Assembly (NCBI RefSeq): GCF_009017415.1
Contig: NC_092405.1
Span: 1 to 64,000, forward strand
Source: Aspergillus flavus
Taxonomy: Eukaryota > Ascomycota > Eurotiomycetes > Eurotiales > Aspergillaceae
Direction of reading: 5' to 3'
DNA: 64,000 nt
The notes below the pieces were generated by a model, which had not been told where the DNA came from, did no database searches, and saw nothing but the letters and a program-made list of their open reading frames with translations. Of the stretch, positions 38,645 to 50,933 are shown one piece after another (position 1 is the first letter of the stretch; each line of letters opens with the position of its first letter). Both the position numbers and the translations under genes were made by a program.

Positions 38645-38863
38645 GTCTTTCAGCTACGAAGAGGGTGAAAGTGACGGATAACAGACGCACATACCGGTGA
38701 AACGATGACTTGATCAGGGTTAAATAGGGCAACAATCTGCGGCCATTAGACGTTATGTTCCTTCCAACCGTCGTATCAGCTTACTATTGCTCTCAATCAA
38801 TTTCGCTTTGGCTCTTTCAGGATTCAACAATTTTGAAGATAGTCTCTCTTTACTCTTCACACC

Positions 38864-40615
38864 GTGGCCATGGAACGGCTTCCACTGACGGACCTTGTCA
38901 ACCATATGAAGGGTCACCAGACGACCAACAGGTGGGATGTTGTGGTCTCCTACGACGAGGACAAGATCAACGAGCTGCTTCAAGCCGACTCAACCAAGCT
39001 CGAGGAAATCCTTCAGATAGAGCCATTCACCAAAGAAGTGGACTTCTGGATTATAGTGGCGGAAGGAACGTTTGACCTGCAGCTCAAAAACCCTCGCCTT
39101 CAATTTTTGGCAGGCACTACGCAAGTGGCCCTAGTCAGCGAGCTCACGGGCACGTACGAGTTCCCCACTACGGGGAAGGGCAAAGAAATGATAGCCGCAG
39201 GTACTCAGTTGCGATTGATAGTGTCACTGTTCAACTGTGCCGGTCAGCGCATTGAGAGCAATGGCGGGACGACCTTCGTCCCAGACAGCAAGAACGGTAT
39301 TGTCGAGGGAGCAACCAAGGACTACACCATCCAATTGGACCCTGGAAACGGTCGCGGTAACGGGCTCTGCCTTGTCTTTCGCAACATGGAAGCAAAGGTT
39401 ATATCCACCGATACGACTATGAAGAATTTGGCAGCGCCTATTGAAACCGGCATCACAGAGCACTTCGCCGATGCCAAGGAGATCTACTACTATCTGAGGG
39501 GGTTGTCGAAGTATACACCCAGCTACGTAAACAAGCTGCTGGAACCCGTGGCCTTCAACTTTAGCATCACACCCCCGGACAATGACCGTCGTATTCCTGG
39601 TGTTCTTACGACGTGGATCAGCGTGAAAGGTGGAGAGAGGGGTGGTCAACAGCCCAGTGGGCAGAATCCGCTCAATTTCCGACCTGATGGCCAGACTCGG
39701 TGCCCGATCCCTAAGGCTAGCTCAGCCAGTGTAATCATAAGCAGCCACACAATGGCCAATTGTTTCTTCATAGTATGTACCAAGCCAGACTCGGTGTACG
39801 CTTTCCACTAATAAGTACTGACAAATCTTCTTTACCCTGCATTTAGCCAAGCCTCTTGCGCAATTTCAAGAATGTGAAGCAGAAGGACAACACGGGGGGT
39901 TAGTTGAAAAGACCTCCAAACGGAAAAAGAAAATGTCTATACAAGTGCTAACGCATCAACAGAACTAGCATTCGAGGGCGACATGCAGGCCGAAAACATC
40001 TACGTCGAGGCACTGGACACCAAGGAAAAGTACTTCTTCTGGCAGTGGGAGTACAGCAAAGGCGAGGGAGTTGACCTGCCTGTGGACACGCCCCCGACGG
40101 AAATAACAGTGAGTCAGGATGTGGTCACAGCCAGCTCGAAACCAGTAACAGTCAGTCTCACAAGTGATTCGAAGACCAGTAAATGGAGCTACTACCGGGA
40201 CCCCGGCGTCGCCGGTGGCAAGCCAATCCTTTCTGGTGGGAATGTCACTTTGAACTTCGCCTGGAACGCCGTTGGCAGTTAGTCTGGAGGCACAGCTGCG
40301 CATCCTAATCTGCTCCAACTCGATTTCAAAGGAGACGATGAATACAAGACAATTCAGACAGCCGCTGAGCCTACGTTCTGGCTCAACTGGGCAGGCGCAT
40401 CGACGGGCTACTCATACTTTTATAAGGATATCCATTCCCCGAAGCCGAACATCGATCTCAGCATGGATGCTCTGGACTACGTCCTCACCACTAATGTGTT
40501 CTTCCCTGGGAAAGAGATCTTTAAGGCGCATTCCCCTGTTGCGAACGCCGATAAGAGTACTGGGCTGGCGGTTCCCAGGGATCTTATTCTGATTGGTGAT
40601 GTTGCGATTGAATAG
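38864..40615 (+). pseudogene. P47/TULIP-like protein of unknown role, one internal stop
   Basis: Three exons, 38,864-39,772, 39,847-39,898 and 39,963-40,615, with introns of 74 and 64 bp; all joins keep frame. An in-frame TAG at 40,280-40,282 ends the product at 426 residues, about 110 short of the next stop at 40,613-40,615, and the frame continues without other damage. The N-terminus (TTNRWDVVVSYDEDKINELL) and the alternating beta-rich body resemble P47-like lipid-binding (TULIP) proteins, which in bacteria accompany toxin clusters. This match is from pattern memory only. It is transcribed divergently from the decayed large gene and was probably its functional partner. The stop fits a single CAG-to-TAG change. 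A truncated product could still be made. Confidence 0.55.
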
Positions 40616-41216
40616 ACTATCTAGGCCCGAATACCGGATTAGGTTCCGTTCCGCCTTCTCTATGTGTATTTTACTTTGATGATTGGGTACAATTCATTAT
40701 TTAGGCAAGAGTTCTATACTAAAGATATCTCACGGTTTTAGGTGGGTTGTACTATCCAGACCCTTCATTTAACATGATACCACGACGTTCTGTTATTACC
40801 CGGGGCCTTTAACATCCAAGAGTATACTCTAAAACAACCGATTCTATGTCCCTGTGCTCTCTGACCGACTCCGCCATGTCTAGGGTAGCATTACGCTCAA
40901 AACTTGCCATGGAATTATAAAGTCGTATGAGGTGATCATGCGATATATATAATAATATTCATTATGTATTTCGTATACAATGGCTCATCTTATATAAACA
41001 GGGCTGATCTAACTCTCACTGGGAGTTTGGATAATGGTCGGATTGAATTATAGCTGGGTTTATATAATACTTGGAGGGTTGTGAGTATTAATGAAACCCA
41101 ATCTCCTATTCTCATCTTGAAATAATTACCCGTAAATATCTATTAAGGAACTCATCTCAACCACATATGCTTGCACAAGCAGTACCACTCAGGCTTCTCC
41201 GAACAGCAATTTCCAT
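40616..41216. other. Intergenic, convergent 3' ends
   Basis: About 600 bp between two converging transcription units. It is moderately AT-rich around 40,920-41,060; no gene seen. Confidence 0.5.
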
Positions 41217-42983
41217 CTACTCGTCATCGCGGAGATCGACGACCGTCTGCTTCCATTTTCGAGCCGGGACCTTACGCCGGAACAAAATGTCGATCTCACG
41301 GAAGGACCTGTTCTTCATCTCTGGAACCCACCACCAAGCGCCGGCGGTACAGATAAACGCAGTACCAGCCCAGACGTAGCCGCTCTTGCCGCCCAGGGCC
41401 CACTTATCATCGTTGAGCATGTAGCTGGAAAGGAAGATGCAAGGAATGTTGACCACGTAGTAGGCACCTCGTCCAATACCGGTGGTCAGTGGCCTGAGAC
41501 GAACGGAGGATGTCTCGCCGATGATGACCCATGAGGCAGGGGCGGGTCCCAAGCAGAACAGGACGGAGACGATCAAGCCCAGTGATGCCTGCGCATTGCT
41601 AGCCGCGATACTACTGCCAACCGAAGCCGCAATACCGAGCGCGACCAAGAATCCACAGTTGATGAGTTGACCATAGACATAGATGGTGCGTCGACCAAGG
41701 TACGTGGTGAGGATCCAAGAGAGCATGACCATGATCAATTGGAGGGCCGAAGTAACGAGACCAAGTGCAAAGGCGGTGTTGTCTGCCATGCCGGCCTCTG
41801 GTCTGGTGTTAGTCTGTTATGGGTTTGGAGGAAATGGCTGGACTCACGCTTGAAAAAGTAAACCGCTTGGTTAGCGATCAGATTGCCCGTCAGATTCTGA
41901 GATGCGTACACACCGCACACAATCAATGTGCGGTAGAGATCAGTGCCTTTCCACAGTTCGATGAGACTGGGCTTCTTCTCCGTCTTCTCGAGTTCGATTG
42001 TGCGACGCATCATAGCGACTGCAGCAGCGGGATTATCAGTTGCACTCGCGCGTCCAAGTCGTTTGACAGCCTTCTCGGCCTCGGCCAGACGGCCCTTTCG
42101 GACGAGCCACCAGGGCGATTCAGGCGCGATGAAGAGAAGGATGGCGAGGGGAGTAGGAAACATCCACTGCAGTGCAATGGGAACTCTGGGACCACGGTTA
42201 GTACAGCGCTCCTCGATGGCATCTATGGGGGCGGACGAACCTGTACGCAGACGGGTCTGTCCTGGATTGGTAGTGGTAGGTGATACCGCCGACTATGATT
42301 GACCCAACCGCCCAGAACATCTGCAACATCTGCGTCGCCGGAGCTCTCAATCTCATCGGCACAATTTCGGCACAGTAGGCGGGTGCATTGGCGATAAAAA
42401 TGCCCCACGGGAGGCCTTCTAGGATCTGGGACGCGAAAAACATCCCATTGCTGTTGCCAAAATAGAAAATGAAGATGAAGGCGTTCAAGAACATGAGACC
42501 CCCAATGGTTGCCCATCGATATCCAATCCGACTGGTAATGGGACCTGCGATGAATACACCGATGAAGGCACCGACTGGTCCACTACACTGGAATGCTGAC
42601 TGCCATGAAGCTTCGATAATATACTTCCCTGTGTTGTCGCTCCATACACCAAAATCATTGGCGAATTGCTGTGTGGCGATAAACTGTCCCATTAGGAAAA
42701 CACAGTATGACTCCAGGACCTATCGCAACGTTAGAGAATGATCTGTCTACCTTGGGCAAGAGCTTACAATGGTGAATGACATCACGAATGCCCACCAGCT
42801 GGCAGCGGGATAGGCCTTGACAGCCTCGAGCACAGTCATATTATGTTCGGCCTGCTCGGCCTCAAGAGCGCCTGCCCTGTCGTAGTCAACCTTCTCGTCG
42901 CCATCGTAAACAGGTCCGGGCTTGGAGTTGGGCTGCGCTTCAAGCTCCAACGCTGAGGTCTCCTTCTCTGTGTCGCTAGTCAT
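41217..42983 (-). CDS. MFS sugar permease, alpha-glucoside:H+ symporter type
   Basis: Four exons on the minus strand: 42,983-42,768, 42,719-42,241, 42,185-41,848 and 41,797-41,217, with introns of 48, 55 and 50 bp, give 537 residues. The cytosolic N-terminus is followed by about 12 membrane segments. Sugar-transporter marks include the first helix region (WWAFVMSFTI), GRR-type loops (LGRRTIYVYG), ESPWWLVRKGR after helix 6 and PEMKNRSFREID after helix 12. The overall pattern is that of the MAL/maltose permease subgroup of Sugar_tr proteins in the plasma membrane, which import maltose-like or other glucosides with protons. The actual substrate is not shown. It lies at the edge of a group of glycan-degrading genes, which suggests it imports their product. 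No defects seen. Confidence 0.85.
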
Positions 42984-45133
42984 TTTGACAATCTCTGAGA
43001 CAAACGGGTAAATGAAAGACAGGCAGGCACGACTGGGGGAGTTTCAGATCTTTATACCTGCGACAATACGCTCGTGATGGTGGTCCCGATCCTAGCTCAA
43101 TTAAGCGAAGCTTGCTCCGAACCTTGACCTCCGCTACCCAACAACGGGTAGCCGCGTCTCTTGATTGTGGTGGGCTAATCTGATAGGTACTGGTCGGGAG
43201 GAATTGTACTGGTTCGTTTGCGGGGTCCGCTGAAGTCAAGCAAATTGGTGGCGTTCCATTCGCCGGAGAATTCCTGCTTTGGGTCGTAGACGAAGAAGTC
43301 CAGAATCCTTCTGTCCGTTAGTGCGAGTCAACCAACCTCCTGATTCCCTCGATTCGGGTTGAGCCAATCATAATAAAGCGAGTCGATTTTAACCGAGCAG
43401 CCGGGAGAGGATAAGCGCTAATTTTTAGGCGGCGCTGTGCTGGACTCGGAGTATTGAATACCGCAGTCAAATGTTCAGCAAACGTGACCCATTCAGAATG
43501 TCTTTGCAGTCAGATGCACGTGATACTTGGTCTCTCCATCTCTGTAAACTATCATGCTCACTGAGTGGTAGACCTAAGAGAATTTGCTCGATCTTTAAAG
43601 AGCCTGACGGATCCCAGAATCGAACACGGCTCGGGGTCATCTGATTCGAGGGCTAGGGCTCGGCCAGCTTTACCCCGGACGGGAACTACCCCGCGCTATG
43701 ACCCCGGACGGATCTTGAATCTCCTCCAATGGGAAGCCGGGGAGAAACCTTAATTAAATACTACAAAATATGGGTTACTCGTACTGCGGACGCACTGTGG
43801 TCAAAAATAGTGGCGGATTCGACATGCGCTCCCGTTGGTCTCCTGCGTTGGAGGGCGAGTTCTCAGCCAACCACACGACCAATATAATGTCCATGTGAAA
43901 GGAGTGTCAATACAACTGTCACCATGCATCGTCAAGAAGTCACGTAGAATTCACCTTTGGAGGGCTAAGATTAGTTCGTACGCTTCGAATCCTACGTAAT
44001 GCTCAGAATATAGTTAAAAATAGAATATCCAAATGTGGTATCATGACCAGAAGATACCCACTGGTATGGAATTTATTGAGATGAGGGATAGGGTATAGGA
44101 GGAGCGTTGGCAATATCAATATGCCAGCTCTGGAGTGATGTTGAAGATATCTTGAACCATGATAACCCCTGAGCAAAAGTGTGCTATTCACACACCCCGA
44201 ATGTCATGATACCGTATAAGGCTAGTGGGCACTTGGTCTACTGGTCCGCTGTGCTCATTGCCTGCTGAAGCGGGTCACGATCGAGAGTGATCTCTGAGCC
44301 TCTGCCGCAGTGGCCTCCCACTCGTTTGTTCCTTTGTGGCAGCTTATCAAGACTCTCCCTGTGGACACTTAACGGCGACTGATGTCTGGGGTAAGCGCGG
44401 GCCGCAGTGAAGCCGGTTCTACCTTAAGCTTGCACTTTCTCCACCTGTTCAAGCTTTGTAATACACAGCCTTGGCTTGGCTTGCGTTGTCTCTCAGCCTT
44501 CCTCTACGTTCGCATTAACCACAATGCCTGATTATCTTGTAGGTAGATGTGTACCTTGATGATTCTGTCTTTTCAGCTCAGTTCATCAATTTGGTTGGCC
44601 GAGATCTGACTCCCATTAGTGACGCATTCAATGTTGAATGACTGTTATCCCCCTCTGTAATAGTTTTCTTGTTGTTAATCCTGGGCTGAAGGTGTGGCGA
44701 TCCCCGCTTTTGTCAGTTAGGGAATACTTGGAAGCGAAGAAAGACTGGTGTACTATATGCCTATTATCACGCGGCCAATGTCTGCTTGTCTTGTTTTGTC
44801 AACAAATATGAGAATCGTGACAACTTGGGAGTCGACGCAGACGTGCCAGCTGAGCTCACTGAGGCAGGGGAGCCAGAGAAGTCAGCTTTTGCCGAGAAAT
44901 TGGTGGAATCAGATGAGGAATTCCATACTCCTCATTTCTATATACATAAGTCATACTTGGTTTCGCTATGCCAACGAGGCAAAGGATATCGAGATGACCA
45001 CCCTGCGACTAGCTACTGGTGATAAAAGAAAAGTTTAAAGATACTACTCAAATGAGGTGCATTAATGAGTAAGAACTTCAATCATACTGCACTCAGCCCT
45101 GTCCTCTCAGAAAACAATGAATCTCTAGTGTAG
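42984..45133. other. Gene-poor interval
   Basis: About 2.1 kb that includes the permease promoter. Short plus-strand frames at 44,748-45,038 overlap each other in different frames and show no known domain. No gene can be supported. Confidence 0.45.
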
Positions 45134-45568
45134 GTACTACTAGATCAAGGCACTGGTCTCATCAAGGCCCCTGCGCTCCATGTGGCATCCAAGAAAGCCA
45201 TTAAAAGGCGCATACATTATCTATTGGATCAAGGGGCCAATGGTTACGTACGGGGGGATTACGGCAACACTATAGTTCGTTTCATATCAGATATAGGGCA
45301 TGAAAAGATAGTACAGATGTTAGATCGAGGTCCCAAGATTAGCACCCTAGGAACTCTTGCGCACACTACACGTAAGCATAGCACTGCACTTGGATATGCA
45401 TAGTCTACGAGACAAGCAGACGTAGTTCAGCCGCTACTAAAACAGGGTGCCGATATCGAGCATGACAATAATAGCAAAACAATTTGTTACATATTAACAA
45501 GAAGAGGCACTAAGATTGAGCAGGCTCTGTGAGACAATGGTGCCGATGTCAAAGTGGGAACCAAATAA
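45134..45568 (+). pseudogene. Ankyrin-repeat gene fragment
   Basis: A single frame encodes ankyrin-like units: VLLDQGTGLIKAPALHVAS, RIHYLLDQGANGYVRGD, KIVQMLDRGPKIS and VVQPLLKQGADIEHDN. It is interrupted by TAG at 45,401-45,403 and TGA at 45,530-45,532 and ends with TAA at 45,566. There is no initiation codon context or partner domain. It is a short decayed piece of a larger ankyrin protein, a family that expands and decays quickly in Aspergillus. Confidence 0.75.
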
Positions 45569-46391
45569 TTCAGCTACCTTTTCTTCTCCGAAGTATCCTA
45601 GCAATATCCACTCCCAGATTATTTTAGACGGCTATGTATATATGTGAACGTGTAGCACATTGTGCTAGGTTGGTAAAGCTATCCGAATCCGTTGTTGATG
45701 ACACCTCCCTTGTAAGCAAAGGCTGTCCGCGTTAGCATCAATATCGAAGGCTTCATAGTGAAGCTGCAAGCAGTTAGATAAGCTCAACTCATGAAGGTAA
45801 CGTAACCTGGCCGTGGCATAGGCAAGGTGGTATTCATTTTTTTTTTTTATTATTATTATTTTTGGCTGGAGATCGAGAACGTTGTTCGCTTCTCTCCCAT
45901 TCCTAGGTGTACTGAATATGTGACGCATCCATGGGTGGGCAGTATATTTTCTAAACTGTGAGCTGTTTGCTCATGTCTACGATCAGATCCAAAGCATCAT
46001 GTCCCATGGTATCCCAGTGAGGTAATAGATATCAAATGCGACGCGTTTTGGTCTGTTGCGCCGGCGGAAGCAGAGACGCGATTCCAGATCGGAGCTTGGC
46101 CCAGACAGCATGACAATGGAGTGAGAGGGGTGTCTTTATGCCCTACTTGTGACCGGCCATATGAACTAACGGAGCCCAAGTGGGACAGCGCAGTGCTAGT
46201 TGGATAACTGGGATTCTGAAGCCTCGGACAGTCGGTCGGAGACTGCCGTGATTGGTTCAGCAAAGGGCGGAGCCACCGCACGCAATTGAAGGCTAGCGTG
46301 ACGAAAGGCCGATTCTCTGTCGACTAGTTGAGGGTCAAGTCTAGACTGAGTTCACAAGGGGCTCATTCATCCTCCATTCACTCTCTCAACC
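45569..46391. other. Intergenic with T/TTA microsatellite
   Basis: No gene seen. A poly-T run followed by ATTATTATTATT lies at about 45,836-45,862. The right part is the promoter region of the zinc-cluster gene. Confidence 0.5.
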
Positions 46392-48609
46392 ATGAAGAAA
46401 GCGTGTGTCCAGTGTCGGGTACGCAAGGTAAGAAAGACCCCATCCCAGTGGTGGTAACGATGATTAGGAATCCCTCCAGGGCTATTAGGGTTAATATTGA
46501 CGAACCATGCCTAGGTCCGCTGTGAAGGAAACGTACCTTGTTGCAAGAGCTGTGAGCGTCTATAATTCCACTGCTCTTTCCAGCGCGACAATTCTCAGCC
46601 CGTCGGCCTGTATGTGCCGCATCTGCCTCCGAAGCGTCGTGGTGCGAAGGCTTGCCTGGAGTGTCGGGCCATGAAGGTCCGTTGCTCGGGGGCTACGCCT
46701 CGGTGCCATAATTGTCATCGCCGAGGTCGTCAATGTACCTATGCTTCATCTACTGGGCCAACGAGACCCGCATTAACTCGCGTTGAGGAGTTGCCAAGTC
46801 CCACGACCAGCGCCTCTAGCACGATTACGAGTGATGATTGCACCGTCAGCCAATCTAATCCTTCAATACCAATACCTTCTGCTCCTCCGTCGCCTTCCGA
46901 TGAGGTAGTGGGCTCGCTTCTGGGAGACTATTTCGATCGCTTACACCCTCTCCCATCTTTCAACTTCCTCCACAAAGACACTGTCGTTCGACGCTGTTCT
47001 GAAAGTACCATCGATGAGTCGCTCAAGCTAGCCATATGTGCGATCACTGCTTTATATTTTAGTCAATACAGGTCTGAGCATGGTGCCTGGGCGCAACAGT
47101 CCGAACAACTCATACTGGATCGGCTCGAACGACCCTCGATATTCCTAATCCAAGCGTCACTGCTCACCATTCGATATAGGGCCGGAGTAGGCCAATTTCC
47201 ACGCGCATTCATTCTTGCTGGACTCGCAGCACGGTGGGCTGTATCCCTGCGTCTGAACTACGAGCACTCGCGCCTGGGTCTGATTGCACAGGAGGTACGG
47301 CGGAGGACGTTGTGGTCGCTCTATTTGCTGGAGGACAGTTTCTGCGTGGGATTGAAAGAATTTGAACTCTTCGACCCAGAGACAATTCACCTCCAACTAC
47401 CCTGTGAAGATGAGGACTTCCACAATGAGCGACCGGTGCTGACCGGCTTCCTCCATCCGGGCAAGGGCCTTGAGCCAGAATTCCTGGGAGCTCGAGCGGC
47501 CTTCGTCAAGCTAGCTTTTATTCGAAGGGGAATAATGAGGTTCGTTTGGAGGCCGCGTAGCATTCTGCTCGATACTGATACCCAAACAGACTGAACCGAA
47601 GAATATTTGCCAAAGAACTAAGCCTCTCCTAACTGTTTGAATCCGTGGAAAGATTCCAATCAGATCTCCATTGTCTACGCAGTCGACTCACGTCCACTGA
47701 TCAATATCCTCCGGCAAACCCAGGAGAGCTTCATTGGCCCGCCCGGTACGCAATTTTGCACATGTCCTGGCATCAGTGTCATTGCGATCTGTATCGCATC
47801 TTTCTCAGTGGCTACCCCGAATCCACTCCACACCCGGCCGTGGAGCGCATGACACTGCCGGAGCGTGTTCTCATGAAAGAAAAGTGCCTGGGACACGCTG
47901 AACAGATCGTGAAGGTCCTTTCGGACTTTGTTCACCATAAGGATGAGCAACAGATGCTTGATTTCGATGCAGCTGTGTGTGCCTATCACGCAGCTCGCTT
48001 GATCTTGTTTGTGACTTATACTGGGAGAAGTGATGAGGCTCTGCCCATGCAGTTGGCCATTTACAAAGCTCAGCTATGTCTCGACGTGATAACTCGGTAC
48101 TTCGGGTTCTCCGCTCAGCTAAAATCCATGGTGAGTGGCTGCATCGCACTCAATGAGCTAGGCTGACCAAACAGCGTGAAATCCTGGAGCGAGCCATCCA
48201 GCAGCACAAGAAATGGTTGGAGTCTTCCGACCATCACCCTATAGCCACGGCGGATCCAAGCCCACATCCGCCTGCCGGTATCTCACGCGATGCATATATG
48301 CGCCAGCGCCTTGCCATCCACAGTCTGCTGCGGCAATCGGACTTTGTAGACGACAGCTGTGATGCTGCTCCGGAACCCAACAGACCCCTTCTCACCTGGA
48401 CTGCCTCTACCGAGGATGACCAGATCCCACCGCCCGCATCAGATTGGGATGATCGCGGTACTGTAGATCCCGTAACCGAACAGATAGGTAGTGAACCAAA
48501 TCTATTTTGTGGACTAGAATACGGACTGGACCTTCTCGGGTGGCCCGGTGAAGGCACCCAAGAGGCATTAGGCTTTATCGGTGGGCTTGATGAGCAGTTC
48601 ATGTACTAG
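46392..48609 (+). pseudogene. Tandem Zn2Cys6 transcription factor with two in-frame stops
   Basis: Four exons, 46,392-46,427, 46,515-47,539, 47,590-48,130 and 48,175-48,609, with introns of 87, 50 and 44 bp; all joins keep frame over 679 codons. Two zinc clusters lie in tandem near the N-terminus. The first (ACVQCRVRK across intron 1, then RCEGN..CCKSC..FHC) is cut by TAA at 46,563-46,565. The second (ACLECRAMKVRC..RCHNCHRRGRQC) is intact. A fungal-specific regulatory middle domain follows (LRLNYEHSRLGLIAQEVRRR, TLWSLYLLEDSFC). A second TAA lies at 47,630-47,632. Both stops can be explained by one CAA-to-TAA change, which is the RIP type. Apart from these two codons the gene looks well preserved. 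It probably once regulated the adjacent glycan-use genes. Confidence 0.75.
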
Positions 48610-48785
48610 AAAGAAGGTCCTGACCAATGGCTGGCGAGAGCGGCCGAGCTGCCGATGTCCAGTCGGTAGACAGTGGGTCGTCGGGGATCTGAAGCCGAGC
48701 CGAGTTGACATATATATCGCTAGTTAGCTAACGGGATAACCATTTTCACACATCCTGTTTTCACACTGGGTACTCAAATGCAAGA

Positions 48786-50425
48786 ATGGCAGTACCGGTA
48801 TCTAGGGGCCGTGACAGGCGGCCAAATATCATCTTCATTATGGCAGACGATCACGCTTCCAGGGCGATTAGCTGCTACGGCGCTGGAATCAACCACACAC
48901 CTAACATCGATCGCCTGGCGACGGAAGGAATGAAATTCAACCATTGCTATGTGACGAACTCAATTTGTACCCCATCCCGAGCGGCAATTCTTTGTGGAAC
49001 GTATAATCATGTTAACGGCGTCATGACGCTGAACGACCATGTGAGTTACAAACAGAGGGAGCCTTCGATAGCAGCAATCTTAACCACGTGCAGATAAATA
49101 AGCACATCCCCAATGTTGCAAAGCATCTTCGGACCGGCGGATATCAAACCGCCATGGTTGGAAAATGGCACCTTGGGGAGAGTGTTGATAATCAACCTGC
49201 AGGCTTCGACTACTGGTCTGTTCTGCCTGGACAAGGCCTCTACTGGGATCCCGACTTCATTGAGCCCACCGGGGAGCGGGTCGAATCAGGATACGTGACA
49301 GACATTATCACCGACAAGTCTCTGGATTGGATCAAGTCGCGAGACCGCGATCGTCCGTTCTTCCTAATGTGCCACCACAAAGCGCCCCATCGGTCATGGG
49401 AATGCGATGACAAGCACAAGCACTTGTACAAGGACCCCGTGCGCTTGCCTGATACATTCACCGACGACTATAAGAACCGCGCGAAAGCGGCCAAGATCGC
49501 CAAGATGCGCGTCGCTGAAGACCTCACCTACCAAGATCTCGGACTCGTACAGCCAGATGGCGGCCGCAGAGTTGGCGAACCTGTGCTGCAAGAATTTGGT
49601 AGCAGCGAGCGCAAGGTTCCGGTCCCAGGTTCAATTGCTGAGCTTCAATCAATGAGACTAATTGACAAAGATGATGGCACTGTCTTTACATTCAAAAGCC
49701 ACGCCGAGTTAGCCGAATTTAAGTTTCAGCGATACATGCAACGCTACATTCGCACTATCCAATCGATTGATGATAACGTCGGCCGCATGTTAGACTACCT
49801 GGATTCAGAACCCCAGCTAGCAGAGAACACAATCGTTGTCTATACCTCCGACCAAGGGTTCTTTCTAGGAGAGCACGGCTGGTTTGATAAGAGATTCATG
49901 TACGAAGAGTCATTTCAAATGCCATTTCTCATCAGATACCCGAAGGAGATCATTGCTGGGTCAGTGTGCGACGATATAATCTGCAACGTCGATTTTGCGC
50001 CCACATGGTTGGACTACGCCAACCTCCCTGCGCCCTCATACATGCAAGGCACGTCCTTCCGTCCACTCTTGCAGGGCCGTACGCCGGAGTCCTGGCAACA
50101 GGTGGCATATCACCGATACTGGATGCATAACGACATTATCCACCATGCATATGCACATTATGGTATACGTAACCAGAGGTACAAGCTGATCTATTGGTAC
50201 AACGAGCCCTTAGACGTCCCGGGAGCGCGTCCCGGGGGCAGGGAGCATAAAGAGTGGGAGCTCTTTGACTGTGACAAGGATCCATTAGAGCTGTTCAATG
50301 TGTATCATAAAGGAGAATATCAAGGCGTGGTCAGGCAGATGACTACACTGTTAGAGAAGAAGATGGCTGAAATTGGGGATGAGCCTGTTCATCCGAAGCC
50401 GCAATGGCTGCTGGGGTCTCTATGA
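48786..50425 (+). CDS. Sulfatase, type I (formylglycine-dependent)
   Basis: Two exons, 48,786-49,040 and 49,094-50,425, joined by a 53-bp intron, give 528 residues. Metal-binding DD at residues 21-22 (IIFIMADDH) and the sulfatase signature CTPSR starting at Cys61, the residue converted to formylglycine, mark the active site. Other family motifs are [15 protein letters not shown] and [15 protein letters not shown]. It hydrolyses sulfate esters, probably of a sugar, as it resembles heparan- or glycan-type sulfatases more than choline sulfatase. No signal peptide is visible, so it should act in the cytosol on an imported sulfated substrate. Its neighbours are a sugar permease, a GH3 and a GH5. 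No defects seen. The exact substrate is unknown. Confidence 0.9.
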
Positions 50426-50933
50426 TGATAATACCAGACAGACCGACATCTTTCACATAATATAGTTTAGTCTTTGCTTGGCGGACTTTTAAGTACATGT
50501 CTATACACGTCCAATACTGTCCTCTAGAGCAATATCGTGTGTCATTTCGTTGTAACGAGTACTTTTCAACGTCTATACTCACTCACGCCCTGGTCCATAC
50601 ACGGCCATAGCCGATGGAAAACTCCCACCCCCGTTTGGCCAGGGTATACTTACTTTAGCTCGGTAGCAAAGAACGCTGGCACGGCAAATGTCTATCTCGG
50701 ACAAACCTCCGAGCCGTTAAATTTTATCGGCAGTCGGGGCCCCACATTTCGTGATGTTGCACTACAATGATTCAATCCGCTAACACCCCGCCGGTAGATG
50801 ATAAATAATGTATAAAGTCCGGAGACAATGGCACGAACACGGCTCATTAGGCTAGAGCACTATTCTCTTACTTGAAGTTGAATTGCAGTTGAAGCATTCC
50901 TGTTCAAGCTGTGCGTAACAGCCATTGCTCACT
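50426..50933. promoter_or_regulatory. GH3 promoter region
   Basis: About 510 bp between the sulfatase and the GH3 gene. A TATA box (TATAAAG) lies at 50,811, about 123 bp before the GH3 start codon. No gene seen. Confidence 0.5.

Noticed and set aside
39224..39649. Minus-strand 141-codon frame
   Set aside because: Antisense shadow of the P47-like exon 1.
44748..45038. Two overlapping plus-strand frames
   Set aside because: Different frames over the same DNA, no domain, and not continuous with the ankyrin relic.
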